Shown in pieces: positions 39,201 through 53,300 of a DNA stretch of 64,000 bases. Source of the stretch: Acheta domesticus (taxonomy: Eukaryota > Arthropoda > Insecta > Orthoptera > Gryllidae); the NCBI GenBank assembly GCA_031308135.1, contig JAHLJT010000631.1:175171282-175235281 (forward strand). Direction: 5' to 3'. The notes under the pieces were generated by a model. That model was given only the letters and a program-made list of their open reading frames with translations, searched no databases and had not been told where the DNA came from. Each line of letters starts with the position of its first letter. Within the stretch, counting starts at the first letter, position 1. The translations under genes were made by a program, and so were the position numbers.

Positions 39201-42200
39201 GCATAGTTTATGTAAACAAAACAGTATTTGGGTGTTTGGTGTTCCCTATATGGTATAGTGAAAAAATAAGTGTACATTTACTGCTGAGTCAGAGGTGAAA
39301 TACAAAATCTTCAAAAAGTGTTGCACTACTGAGGAAGCAGAGTGTTTGGTTTTCAAATCCAGAACGTATGAATCTGTTATTTTTATGTTCTGCGTTTTAA
39401 ACTTATTTGTCCTGTACTCCCATTCCCATCTGGTAACTCTAAACATTCCATATTATATATGGTGTGCGACACCACTCTGTTATGCCAATTTTTTTGCATA
39501 TAGTTAAATCGTACATCACTTTTTATAGGGTTTCTTGCTTTATTTTTTGAAAAATTTAGTATGAAATAATTTTTTAATAAATTATCAGGAACCCTTGAAT
39601 ATTGGGGGCCAATTTTTTGCATATAGTTTTATCACACATCACTTTTTACACAGTTTTTTGCTTTATTTTTCGAAATGTTTAGTAGTTTTTAAAGAACTAT
39701 CAGAGGCCCTTGAATACTAGGGGCCCTTAAGGCCCATGCGTTAACATGGGCTTGGATGTAGGAGCGAGTGTTGGAATTTCTACGAGTGAATAATAGCCAT
39801 TCTACGCAAGTAGGAGACTATACTTTCTCTACTACTTCGAAATTGATTTTTAAAAATACTAAATGGGTGCCTTACAGAATTGCTACAGAATACTCAATAT
39901 TCTCTGGCCCGTACAAACACCAACTCACATAGTGTTTCGGGGTTCACCTGTCTTACAGCAATTATGACCTACTGCAGCAGAACATGCAGAGCCTGTGTAG
40001 GTGAAGAACCCTCTGTTGTGTATAATGAACTAAGACGAATGTGATTGGTCGACAGACATGCGAGAATAATATTCTCACACAGTTTGTGGAATCATCATTA
40101 TTACTGAATCATTACTGATAAGTGCAGAAATGTATACATTCTGGAATAGTTATAGAGAAAAAAATTGTTTTCACAAATTTTCTGGGATCGCAACAATTGC
40201 ACCAAAAGTTTACCTACACCTTAACTGTCACACGTTCACTGTCTCATTCAGAGGTAGATCCAGAAAGTAGTTTGAGGGTGGGAGGAGGATTTTCATTACA
40301 GTACTCCTGTTCATAAATATTTTTAAATAATAACATTTGTTCTTTCAAATGAATGGAGTTAAAGTACAATAGAATGTTTGATTGGTGTGGGGGCCATGTG
40401 GCAATGGTGCCCCCGTAGCTACCTTCCTTACTGGATTTGCCACTATGGATGTTTCTCGTCTCTTTCGTCATTTGTTCTTATGAAACTGTTTCTTTCCCTA
40501 CAATTTTTTCTTGCTCAGGGCACAATTTTGAGGATTCCACAACACTTCTGTAAGCTTAATATTAAATGCCATGAGCAATTGTCACAAATTCCCTTGTCCG
40601 TACTACACTCCATGACACTCTCTACGGATCGACCACTGTCCTCAGCCCTCAAGTACAAAAATGATGCTGAATGACTCATTATAATTGCTTTACTCAAAGT
40701 TTATTTAAATAATTTTATTGCACTGAAGTTGAACTATTAGCCTCCTGCAAATGAATGCTCCTGCGAATGAATACTGTACTCATAGTTTCGAATAAAAAAA
40801 TAATTTCCCCTTTTCCCACTATTGACACCATTTTCCTTAGGGTCCCATGAATAGTGTAAAAGAGGGGTTTTAGTATATTTGTGAAATTCATACTAGAGTT
40901 ATCTTTGGAATTATACAATCCTGTTGATCAATCACAATTGATTTATGAGAAGTTGACCACTTTATCATGCTTTTTTCTGGCTACCCTCAACTTGACTTGG
41001 TCATTGTTCATAACGTGTTGAACACAGTTCTGTTGTGTGTTATGTGTGACCTATGTGCTTATGTTGTTTTGTGCACTGTGACAAACCCTTGACTGCAACG
41101 CAGCCACGGACAAGTTATATGTGTACACTGCCTTAGATATCCAAAAGATCATTTATTCCACCATAAAATAATATTTCATTTCACAAGGCAGCTCCTGACA
41201 TGTGAGATTTATACAGGGAAGATTAATTGTGTTGATAAAGTTTTTTGTATTTTTTGTATTAATTGTGTTTGTTAAAGTAGTGCAATTTTGATGTATGAAA
41301 TCAGAAATAGTTAAAAATTTCATATATAATATATTACTGTAGAGACAAAAAAAACTTATGTTATCTGATTGCCTGTAAATACTTATTACTTTCATGTTTG
41401 GAGTAGATAAAATTCTGTTTTATATCCGGTTTAAAATAAATGTAATAAAATAAGAATAATAAAGAGTTCTGCCAAAGACAGTTCAGTGTACAGTAAAAAG
41501 AAATATAGCTAAAAGGTCATTATGTTCCTCATTAACAATTCTGTGCTTAAATGGCAAAATCATATGTCACATTGTCATGACAGGAGACACAAAATGATGT
41601 GACACTCTTGTTTGTTAATATTTAGGAGGCTAAAGGTGCATTTCTCTTGTAGTTTATGAAAAAACAATGGTGGTGAATTGCAATAAGACAAAAACCACAG
41701 AGTAATTTTTCATGACATCTTGATGCTTAAAATTGTCATAGAAAATTTTTAAAAAGTGAATTATAACATTTTGCCATCTGAACACTGAATTATACTCATT
41801 CTTCTGTACTCATGAATAATTATCTAACTTGCCCATAAAAATCTCTTTTAGCTCTTTGTAAGAAAAATAACCATTAATTTTAATTGTAGTGTTTTATGTG
41901 CCATTGAAGAATATTAACTATCATTTTATCCATTGTAGAGTGATGATAAAGAGAGCACAAGGACGAAAGAGATTTGGTCGCAAGAATTTCAAACTTCGCT
42001 ATTTCAGACTGACTACCCAGGACCTCACTTACTCAAAAACCAAAGGTAATAATTGTTGCACCTTCAAAAAATCTGTTCTTTTTACCAATTAAACATGAAC
42101 CAGAGGTGTAAAACCTATTACAGATTGCAGAAACCTATTACTGTTCCTAATGAATAAGACCTAGAAGAGAAGAAAAATACATATTTATCTCATCATTATT

Positions 42201-43355
42201 TCTGCTCTTGTTTTGAACGTGTCCATAATAGTATCATTTACATAATCATTAAATTAATCAATTGTAATTCCATAGAAGATACCAGGTCTCCCCTCTGGTC
42301 TACTGAATTTTCCTGTAAACATATATCACCTCAAAATTATTGTTTTATAAATTTCTGATAATTTTGAAAGGTGAAACTGTCTCTTTGTGTTAAGAAAAGT
42401 TCTAATAAGAGAAGTTGTAAACAAAACAGCAACTTCTTACTTATACAAAGATAGAAGACCCTACGCGGGGGTTGAGATAAATATGTATTTTCCTTCACCC
42501 CCCCCACCTTGCTTTGCTATGTGACTTTTAAAATCGACAAGATTTAAGTGACCACTTGTGTTGCAGGAAAGGAGCCATTATGTTGTATACCATTGGATCA
42601 GATTCTTGCAGTTGAGCGATTAAAAGAAGAATCCTTCAAGAAAAAGAACATGTTCCAGATAGTTCAACCAGAACGTGCCCTGTATGTCCAGGTGAGTTAA
42701 TGCTAATATAAGGACTTGTGTAAGGAGGTGTAAAAATAAATCTGTAGAAAATTTTCATTACTTTATCAGTCTAAAACATGTGATGAATATGAATCAATTT
42801 AATGTGCACTTAGTATCATTGCATAACAATGATAACCACCTATTCATTAATGATTGAGAAATTTGCCATTTTGTGATTATTTCATTCAAATATTGATAAG
42901 GACTCATCTTTGTCGAAGTATTGATTAATTTTCTTTCTTTCCTGTATGATATCTGTTCTTATGTGTACGTACTAAAATAGATACCAAAATATCTTGCTAT
43001 GAAATCATCATTTGATGTATTGAGTATTGAGCATTTGATGTATTGAGAGCGGATCACAAGCACAAAATTAAGACACGAGTGCAGAAAACGGACGTTGGGA
43101 AATTTTCATTCACAAACAGAACTATTAGAGACTGGAACAGTTTGCCTGCAACAATCTTTGAACCCTTTCCTCAAAGCTTGAGAAAATTTAAAAATAAATT
43201 AGTTTCCTAGCTATTTATCTATATTTTAGGTCATTGTATTATTGTTAAGTTTCTACTGTTAAATAAGTAGAATTTCCTATTAAGTAATTTGTCTAATTGT
43301 TATTATTAGTTGTTATTATTAGTATTAGTTGTAGTAGTATTGTCATCATTATTAC

Positions 43356-43405
<50 letters not shown>

Positions 43406-44339
43406 CTCTAAAGCACAACTAAAGATGTTATGTGTCGGCTGAATATAAAATCTACAGGTTGCAAGGTTGCAACCAGCTACCTAAGGGGTAGATCTAGGGA
43501 CTGTCGGTGCCTCTACAATACTTTACGCAAAATGTGGGCTGTTCCAAATAAAGCGATTTCTTGCACTTCCCAGTCTTTTGGATTACCTGGGAGTTTAGAC
43601 AAGTTCTTACACAAATTTTGCGGAACAAATCCCAGAGCTCCGATAACTATCGGGATGACCTGTGCTTTTACGCCCCACATTCGGCTGATCTCGATTTCCA
43701 AACTCTTGTATTTAAGACGTTTCTCTGCCTCCTTGGTAACGACGTTTTGATCCCAAGGTACAGCAACATCGACAAGTAAACATGATTTTTTCTCCATATC
43801 CCGGATGACTATATCCAGTTTGTTTGCTGCTATCGTGCAATCAGTTTGAATTTGTTGGTCGTACAATAACGTACACAATCCAACAGACGTCACCGGTTTC
43901 GGTGAGTGTTCGCACCACTTGGGGCATGTGTTCGGAACTTCGAGGGCGGTACAGATCTGCCAGTGGAGGTAGCTGCATACCCTGTCGTGTCTTTTCAAGT
44001 ATTCGGTCTTTGCTAGGATTGGACAAGCTGAGACAATATGATCGATGGTTTCTACGTGTTCCTGACAAATGCGGCATTTATCATCTTGGGAAATTTTGAG
44101 AACCGCTTTATCATAATGTCATGTTCTCAAGGCCTGATCTTGGGCAGCTATTACAAGTGCTTCCGATTCTGGCTTCATTCTTCCCCTTTTAAGCCACGTA
44201 AATGATTGATCTTTATTCATCTGCACCTTGTCCATTCTTTTTAGATATTGTCCGTGGAGTGGTTTGTCTCTCCACGATTTCTTTAACATTTTCTGTGTCT
44301 CAAATTTCATGTTAAGTAGCATCAGAAGTTCATTGTCTC

Positions 44340-44383
<44 letters not shown>

Positions 44384-47300
44384 TATATTCGTGTAGTGCA
44401 GTGCAGTGTTGTGTAGTGGAGGGAAAGAAATGTGAAAGAAATACTTAACAGTTAAGTGTTGTGAAGTGCAGTGCAGTGCAGTGCAGTGAAGTGAAGTGGA
44501 GTAAAATGAATTGGAGTAAGGTTTGCGCTGTGAAATTATGTACTATTATTCTTAATTATTGTTTTTTTCCTAAATTAAGTACTCTCTTGTAATTTAAATA
44601 TTCTGCCACCAAGTAATGATACTTAATTGCAGAATTAATAATAAATCTAATCTAATCTAATCTATTTTTGTATAAGGGCTAATTAATGCATGAAAAAGCT
44701 GTTGTAGTCACAATTAGCTTGTCATTCTCAATGTTCTAACCGGATGAGCTGGCTCAGGGATCAATTGATGTCATAGCAGTGCCTCTGACTGGGAGGTCCT
44801 AGGGTTCGAGTCCTGACAGTGGCAAGATTTTCGACATTTTTGACACAAAGTACATGTCTGGGATGAATTCAAGCACTGTCTGGAGGAGAGACGAGAGATG
44901 TCTCAATTTACAAGAAGTGTCATGCTTCCCATAACAAATGGTTTTTTAATGGTACCACCTTTGAAATGTAATAAAAAAAATATTAGCCATGATTTATGGT
45001 TCACTCCTCAAATAAAACTAATGGTGCTACAACAACACATTATTTCTTAGTATCCCTTCATATTGTACTACTACATAAACATGCAAATGTGTTTTCAGTC
45101 AGCAAAAATTATTTTCCGCATAGAGACTCGAACTCAGGTCCTCAGAATTACTAACCTACAGAAGATTGCTAAGACTGGAACTCGGGAACTGGCACCATTT
45201 TTTTTATCATCCTTTGATACATATGACGAGAAAATTTAAACAAAAAATGTTTTTTAATAATTACATAAATTTCAGACACTACGCAAAATCACTAAATTTT
45301 TCAAAAAATTGTACATGACCTTTGTTAAAGAACTGGTTTTTTTACCATACACTTGGTCTCAGGCAAAACTCTATCTTCAATTTTGTAGCTTGGCAATGTT
45401 AACTTTTTGCTATTTTCAAAAAACATCAAGAGTTCACCAACAAAATGAGACAACTGCCTCATTTTTTACAGTCCCTAATTACACGTAAGAAGAAAATTTA
45501 AAGAAAAAAATTGGAGCAGTTTTTGAGAAAAAAATTGTTTAAAACAAATTTTAACTAGCCTACGTCTTGCACAAAATTACATGAATACTTCTCATATTTT
45601 CGAAAAATTGAACATGATTTTTTTTGAAGATCTGTCTTTAAAGAACAGATTTTATTAAGGAAATCATCTCTATTGTCAATATTAAATTTGTAGGAAGATG
45701 CCCCCAAAAAATTGCACTTTTGCACTTTGCAAAATATTTGAGCTTTCATCGAATATCTGACCTGCACTATTCTCTTATGTGTCATTTATCTGAGGACAAA
45801 GTTGAATAAAAATAAAAAAATAAATATTTTTTTAAGAAATAATTGGAGCCACTTTTGGGAAAATTTGGAAATGTTTTGAGACTTCATTTAAAGGACCCTC
45901 AAAAATAAAAATATGCATTTGAAACTCCCAAAGTCTCGAGTTCATTCTGATAGATCAGGGAATATCAATTTTGGAGGAAATCAGCTGAACAGTTTAGGTG
46001 CTGGCATTGACCACAGACAGACAAACAGACAGACTCAACGTTTTGCTGTCAATCGATTTTTCGGTATCAAGGACCCACCAAACATGGATTCTGGCTACAC
46101 AACATGTTAAAGGATTTTTTTTCTATATTTAGCAATTGGATTTATCCACTTTTTCATTACCAAGGCCCTGCAATAAGAGTTTTGCTGCCAAAAATTCTAC
46201 ATTCTCCGGTTCACAATTACATAACTTTCTTTTGTAAGGAAGTATCTTTGTAAGGGTGAGAAAGTCAAAAAGAGAAAAGAAATAAAATTGTATACATACA
46301 ATGAATCAATCATTTCCATGCTTGAATATTGTTTGTTCGGATGCTGGTTGCAGTATTATATCACTTCAACCATTATTTATTGGATCAAAACTGTGCATTT
46401 TAATAAGAATTAGTGTGTTATTTTTTGGTGATTTGCAGGCAAACAATTGTGTCGAAGAGAAAGAATGGATTGATATTCTGACGAAAATTTGCCAAACAAA
46501 TGCAAATCGACTCCAGCGTTATCATCCGTCTGCCTTTGTAAATGGTCACTGGCTTTGGTAAGTTCAATCATATTTTTTTAAACATTTAAAAAGAGTATTT
46601 GTTGATTTTTAATAATAGAAGAAAGATAATTAGAAATTTATTTCCTGTGTTTTCCAAGATATATTTATCACAATCATCTCTTAGACAGGAAAAGGAATGA
46701 GTGGTCTATAATGGTAAATGGAAACAGTTTATTTTCTACCCCACCCTCCCTGTCCAGGTTCTTGCTCATCTCAACCTGCCCCATCTTACCCCGCATCTTC
46801 CCAGCCCTGCTCCATTCATCCACTGACATTCTGAAATTACCATCACAGTAAATCAATTTTTGATAAAAAATGGTGTAGTAACATTATGAATTACAGGTCC
46901 CCTTTGTTTTTTCACAGATGCTCAAAAGTATTTGTGAAAATTTTGTTTGACATATCCCCAGGTGGTCATGGCTAAACAACTCAATTAGATCCTTGAACCC
47001 CTGCTGGAGATCTTTCCCATGAGGTGTTGTAGAAAACCTGTCTTACATCCGGTTAACTTTATCATTGTCTGATTCTATGTATTATGGTAGTTTATATAAA
47101 TGTTCCTTTGTGGTGAAATATATATTCATCATTATTCTTCTTCTTCTATAAATGTATCTCACTAATTAATGTCCACCAAAATACATGAAGCACATAATTT
47201 TCTTTCTCATTTGTTATTCAATTATAATTGTCTTCTTTTATTATTAATTGATTAATATTATCAAATACATTGCAACCTGAAATGATTACAACAAAAGGTG

Positions 47301-50300
47301 TATACTTTATTTTACTTTTCCCTTTTTGATGTAATTTTGTATTTTGCCTGGCTTTCCCATACCTACATCTTTGGATTTATAGAGGATATGCATGAATTAT
47401 AATGGTGAAATCTTATTTGTGTCCTCTTATCAGACCTATATTTTTGACTCGTGTAGTATAATGTTTTAGACAATTCTTAATATAATTGAACCTCATCGAC
47501 TATTACTGTAATTCTAGATAATTTCTCTTTCACCGTGTGTCACTGGGTTAAAAAAAATAATTCCAAGTGTTTAAGTTGAATGAAACTAAATTCTTATCAG
47601 CCAACTAAAATCTTAGTATTTAACACAGAGGCAAACAGCGATTTCACCATTTAATGCTTCTGTTGTATAGCATGCTTGTTTTTGTTTCAGTTGTAGAGCT
47701 ATGGTTGAAGGGGCACCTGGATGTACAGATGTATCTTCTTTTGAGAGTGAAAAATCTCTTCAAATGAATCTAGATCCTGATAGAGAGTTGCAGCGCATTC
47801 ACTCTTTATTTATCTCGCATATGGATCGGCTCGAGGCACTGACAAGTATGTAAAATGTTGCACCTGTTTGTTCATTAATTTTTTACTGTGAAACTGATAA
47901 TAATAGTAATAATTTACCTTAGTACACTGACATAGTAGATTTTTACTAGTGATGTGTACTTTTCACATTTTCCCTACACATGATTCTGACACTTGCTTCA
48001 GAACTTTTGATACTTGATCTAAACTGCTTAGAATGAAAAAGCAAACTTCTGGAGAAGCAGAGTGTTTAAAAAATTTGTATTGAAATAATATATTTTGTTC
48101 TTGGTAAGGGTACACAATATTCTAAATGTTGGATATAGTGTCACTAAATATTTATTGGCATAAATGGAATGGTGAAATGAATATAAAGGATTTATATTTA
48201 CCCTTCATTGTTATTTCTTTTTATCTAAAACATTTTCGGGGAATAATTTAGATGGTCCAGATGTTGGGAAAAGTAGTAAAAAAATTCTAATTTGCATGTG
48301 TTGTCATATTGAAAATTTTTTATTCATTGCACATGTGTAAAGATGCACATAAATTATTTATTTTATCTCTGCATATGTACAATGTTACCCAATAGAAAAT
48401 ATGACTGCAATTCTGCAAAATGAGAAAAAAGAGAAGACTTAAAAATTTAAATTTTCAAATGCAATAGTTACTTTCAACTTTCCAGATATTGAAAGATTGA
48501 ATGTTTAAGGAGAACCTTAGCTTTTAACTATTTCAGAGTGTAATTTCCATCACATGTGTTGGTCAGGGAAATCTATTGTGGTTTTCCATTTTACATGGTC
48601 TTTTCATGACAAATTTAAGTTTTATATTGTTAGTCATTGGTTTACAACTGGCAATGTCATTGCCATGGTAAAACATATCTAAGATTTTTTGTAAAGTATT
48701 TTATATTTTCTGTAATATAATATGTTTGCAATATTTTTGAAACTTATTTTATGTTACCTATTTATTGCATCCATTTACTTGGCAACTGTCTGTGCAGATG
48801 CGTGCGAATGCCAAGCAGTTTATACGGGCGACATCTGTTTTATGCCCAGTTTTGTCATCGAAGATGTACAGTCGTGTTTCAAAACCCTGTCTCTTGTGAG
48901 GGAGACAGCGTTCAAGCTGGAGCAGGAACATCGCAGCTACCAGCGCTCACTTGCGCGAGAGACAAAATATGGCAGCAAGTAAGTAGTGGGTACACCAAAG
49001 TTTGATTGAATGAAGAATAGGGTGAAAGGACTTTTCGTCAAAGTCGAGTTGAAAAAGTTTTGTCACAGAATGCCTCCCCTCATCTCATCATTGTGAAAAT
49101 AGCGGTTTTAATTTCTCTGTGCAATTGTAAGAAATATGAATTATGTGGGCCACAGTGAAACAAATTTCTGCTGTCTTAAGAATGTTTCTAACAAATATAG
49201 TATGTATTATGACTTTTGAAAAATTGGTCAGGGAAAAATTTGATTGTTTCCACACCAAAAAGTGTATTGCTATGGTAGAACTCATTCAGAAAAATATCAA
49301 AACATGCATGGAACCCTTGGATTCCAGAACAATTGAGAAAATACATTTCTTCTCTTTTTCCCTTCTAGTAGAACTTTAATAACCTATAACAAACACATTA
49401 AAAATAAACAAATCAAAACACACATTGGCTTTCAAGCTTAGAAAAACTAGAAAAAGCTTTTCAACTTATCTCTTTTCTGGCAGTAAACTACCGCACTCCT
49501 GGCTTGTCATTTACCCACCTCCTATTTGCAGCTTACCATACGTTTACCCACTGCTCACTATTTGCTCCTCTCATGATTAACTGGCACTCTACCACTGATT
49601 ACTTGCTGCTCATGCCCTTTTCAAATTCTCCTCTCCAAATGCTCACACGCCACTTACCATATGCTCATGCAACATGTTCTTGAAGGACATATCAATAATC
49701 CAATGATTTTCCTAGGAAGGGAGAAATTTTGTTCTTTTCTTGAAAATTGAGACTGACATCCAGTCTTATTTTGGTATTTGTGGTGAAGTTAAGCGTGCTT
49801 TATTTGATAACAACTTTAATTTTTTAATTGGAAACACTTAAACTACAAAATACCAGACCCTTTTGTGCATGAATGCAATTAAACAACTCCTCAAAAATAA
49901 TTTAATTCCCCATTTCTCAACTTTGTTTTTGCACTCAACTACAGTTTTTATTTTTTATTTATTTAAAATCTTTTAAAACTGTTCTGGTCATGAGCCACTA
50001 TTGTTTGTTTCTTCCCATTTCGGAGCTTTATTTCCACTGAACTTGAAGCTGCTGTTTTACACCCTAGAGAATCTTCAGAGAATACATGAAAATCATGAAT
50101 GAATCATATCTTAAACCCAAAATAATCATCCAGTGTGTTAAGCAGCTCTAGATTTCTGTTTTAATCTGATACCGCTCTCTAAGAAGATTCTGTAACAAAT
50201 CCAGCTCACTCTTACACTTCTAATCCTACATAGTAATCAAGCCACCTATTTGTGTTCATCCATTATACATGGTTATCCTCTTCTGGTCCACCATTTACGG

Positions 50301-53300
50301 ATAAGTAAAATGCCATTTGTTGTGTCTTGGACTACTAGTGAGGAACTTATAATTTTTTTTGATTCATTCTGAACATTTAATGAGATTGTTTGAAAAAAAG
50401 TGTATTTAGGGATTTTAGGCTCTTAAAATGCTTTTTTTTATATTTATATACAGTATATATACCAGTGTACATTTTATCATTCACCAAAGATTTGGGCTGC
50501 ATTACCTGGGGAATCGAGGGCTTACTCACCCAGCGAAGCGTTGACTCAACTTTCATGCTGACACAATAAATATCGCTGTGCTTAATGAAGATGCTGAAAG
50601 TGTCCTTCAGCTTGAATGAATACTTGGCACCTCCAGAATATATTATAATTTGTCATCAAACCATTTTTTCTTAAAAACCACATAACATTTTTTTATTAAA
50701 TTGGGACCTTAGATAGCATAAAGGTAGCTTAGGAGAATGGTGCAGATTTCATATTCGTGGAAGTGCCTGATTTTGCAAAAGATTTTAAAAATTAAAAATT
50801 ATTCAGCCTCATCTTACAAGTACAATTGTGAAAATATAATTGTTTTACTTTCCCGTATACGTACGTATACGGAGTAATTTACATAGTATAGGGAAAGTTA
50901 TCTAATGCTGCAGAAAATCAACTTTGAGATTTCAATGGTGTCCTTCAGTTTGAATGAATACTTGGCACCTCTGGAATATATTCTGATTTATTTTTTTTAT
51001 GAAGCATGGTTTCATCTGAGTAGATACATGTACAGACAAAACAACCTCTAGTGAAGAGAAAATCGCAGCAATTCCTCAAGACTTATCTCAAACAGTAAAG
51101 CAGAATATATTCCATAGGTGCCAGGAATACATTAAGAACCGAAGTACACTACTTTCAGCATCTTTAAGATAAGTAAAACACAGCGATAGTTCCTGCATGG
51201 GAGTTTAGTCAGCACTTCATTGAGTGAGTGAGCCCTCGACTCCCCAGGTGATGAGGCCCGAATCTGAACGATAAAATACACCTGGTATATAAGTATAAAT
51301 AAATAGTTATACATAATTCTTAGAGCACCTACAGAGGCACCTACAGAGGTGATCAATAGCTTATTTGATTCCTATTGGTAAGATGAATCTATTGGCAATT
51401 TTATTTTTAAGCTGAATACTGCAAGAATATTTTGAATTCCGGAATGTATTATGAGATGTATCAAAGCATTTACATCTGTGAATTACAATACTGCCTTTCA
51501 GACTGAACACAAATCATTTCAATCTGTTTCACCTGATTGACAATAATTAAACCTAATTTTGTAATGAAACAAATTTTAAAAAAGTATTTCTGTTGATTTA
51601 TTTTCATGCACATATATGCCCAAGGACTATGCCAGAGGACAAATCAGAGAGACAATTGATTTTTTTTAAAATTACTTGTTATTGTGAATTTGCTTAGATC
51701 AAAGAAAACGTTTTAGCAAGAAAAGTACCTTTGAGGCCATACTTAGATAGTACTCTAGTGTTACAGCTGAAAATCACTAGAACAAATTGTAACCATTTAC
51801 AGTAGTTCTTTTTCGAAAGAAGCTTGCTGAAAGGAAGCTTCTTGTGGCTTTAGGAATAATCAAATGGTTCCATGGTAAAATGTCTGTTAATTGAGATGAG
51901 TGGAGGTAACTCAGCAGGTTTCACTGTCCTTTTAACATTATATTTTTTATGGGCTCAAATTTTGGAGGCAGGGTCTTTTAATTTGCATGTATATCTGCAA
52001 TTCAATAATTTATTTACAAAACTGATCAAATGCCAAAATTGAGTGAATGGTCAATATTTTTTAAAGAGGTATCCATAAAAGATTTTCTTCAATAAAAATT
52101 ATTTAAATACCACAACACAATTTAAAACCTGTACCAAAAAATTTAGTTTGATGCTAGAGAGTTATTTTGCATTTTCCCTTGCCATTTGTCTGGATTCTGA
52201 AACAAATGATTCAATTGAGAAGTAGTTTAGGAAGCTATTTGTTATTTTTACTGCTCATCATGAGGGCCTGGACAATTATGTACTAAAAATTAGGAAAATA
52301 TGTACAGGTATATGTATTATAATGTATAGAAATATGTACTAAAAAGCACGAAATATGTAACACTTTAATTATTATATCAATTAATTTTATTAAAATACTT
52401 TTGCTTAAATATTGATCTGTAGACTTAATAATACTCGTAAAGACCAATATAAAGACATAATATAATTCTGTTATTTACAATGATCTCTGTAACAATGAGA
52501 CATCAATATTTGTTTCAAATACTTAGAAATGCTACTTTTCCTATTATCTATTTGAGGGCCTTGCACCATCTAAGTGTTCCACATCGCACAAAGTTGGTGT
52601 ATATTTAAACTTTGTCCCAATATGTCACTGTTCAAAGCTATTCACAGACTAGGGATTAAAAACAATGCTGGTTGATATTTAATCAATTGACTCTTAAGTA
52701 ACACAAATTTCGCTTTCTTAAATGATGCTCTTACCCAAGACGCTATTGCTAGACTTCTCTGAAAAGATACACCAAACTTTGCCTTTGAGAAATTCCCGGT
52801 CTGCGTTACCACAAGGTTTAAGTCAATTGCCGTGAATTATTTTCTGTCCTTTTCTTATCCAAAACCTGCAGTGCCACATTATGATTTTACTTTAGATTTT
52901 CACTTCACAGAGATACTTTACAAACAACAGTTTAGGCTCGCGTGTAACAAACGGGGAAAGAAAACTGTCAATGGCGCTTTCTGAGTTGCGTTGGTGTGTG
53001 CAATGTTTTGGCGAAGGTTATTAAGGTCAAAAAAACCTCTGGAAAATGTAGTGGGTGCGAGTTATTGCCTGCTAAACATCATTTTCATACACCAACTTTC
53101 TTTCCGAGCATTATTTTGTTCTCAGTTATACTCGCGTTGAAACCTAGACACGCCTAGCCCTTTTGTAGGATATTGCTTGCTGCAATATCAACGTTTTTAC
53201 ACGATGCAATGGCACCAATTTAGAGATGAGACTGCAGAAGAATTGTGTTTGGCAATGCTCAATTGTTTGTCTGAGTGATTCCTTATCACAAACATAGGAT

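Larger units (their letters stand above)
38258..41938. other. RasGAP1 intron 11 (3.7 kb)
   Basis: It holds a candidate TIR element (38808-39441) and a two-unit tandem duplication (39485-39728). The remainder shows no feature I can support. Confidence 0.75.
42692..46438. other. RasGAP1 intron 13 (3.7 kb), retroelement-rich
   Basis: It contains a CR1/Jockey-type LINE end, the nested R4/Dong-like copy in ATT repeats, a SINE head (44738) and dispersed repeat D copy 3 (45190-46240). Confidence 0.85.

Noticed and set aside
44738..44820. tRNA gene suggested by good A and B boxes
   Set aside because: No acceptor-stem pairing or anticodon arm, and downstream sequence matches the SINE family.
48722..48797. 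Upstream extension of exon e16 encoding a hydrophobic stretch with Met start
   Set aside because: It lies before a good acceptor (gtgcag) and homology to RASA3 begins only after it; best read as intron.
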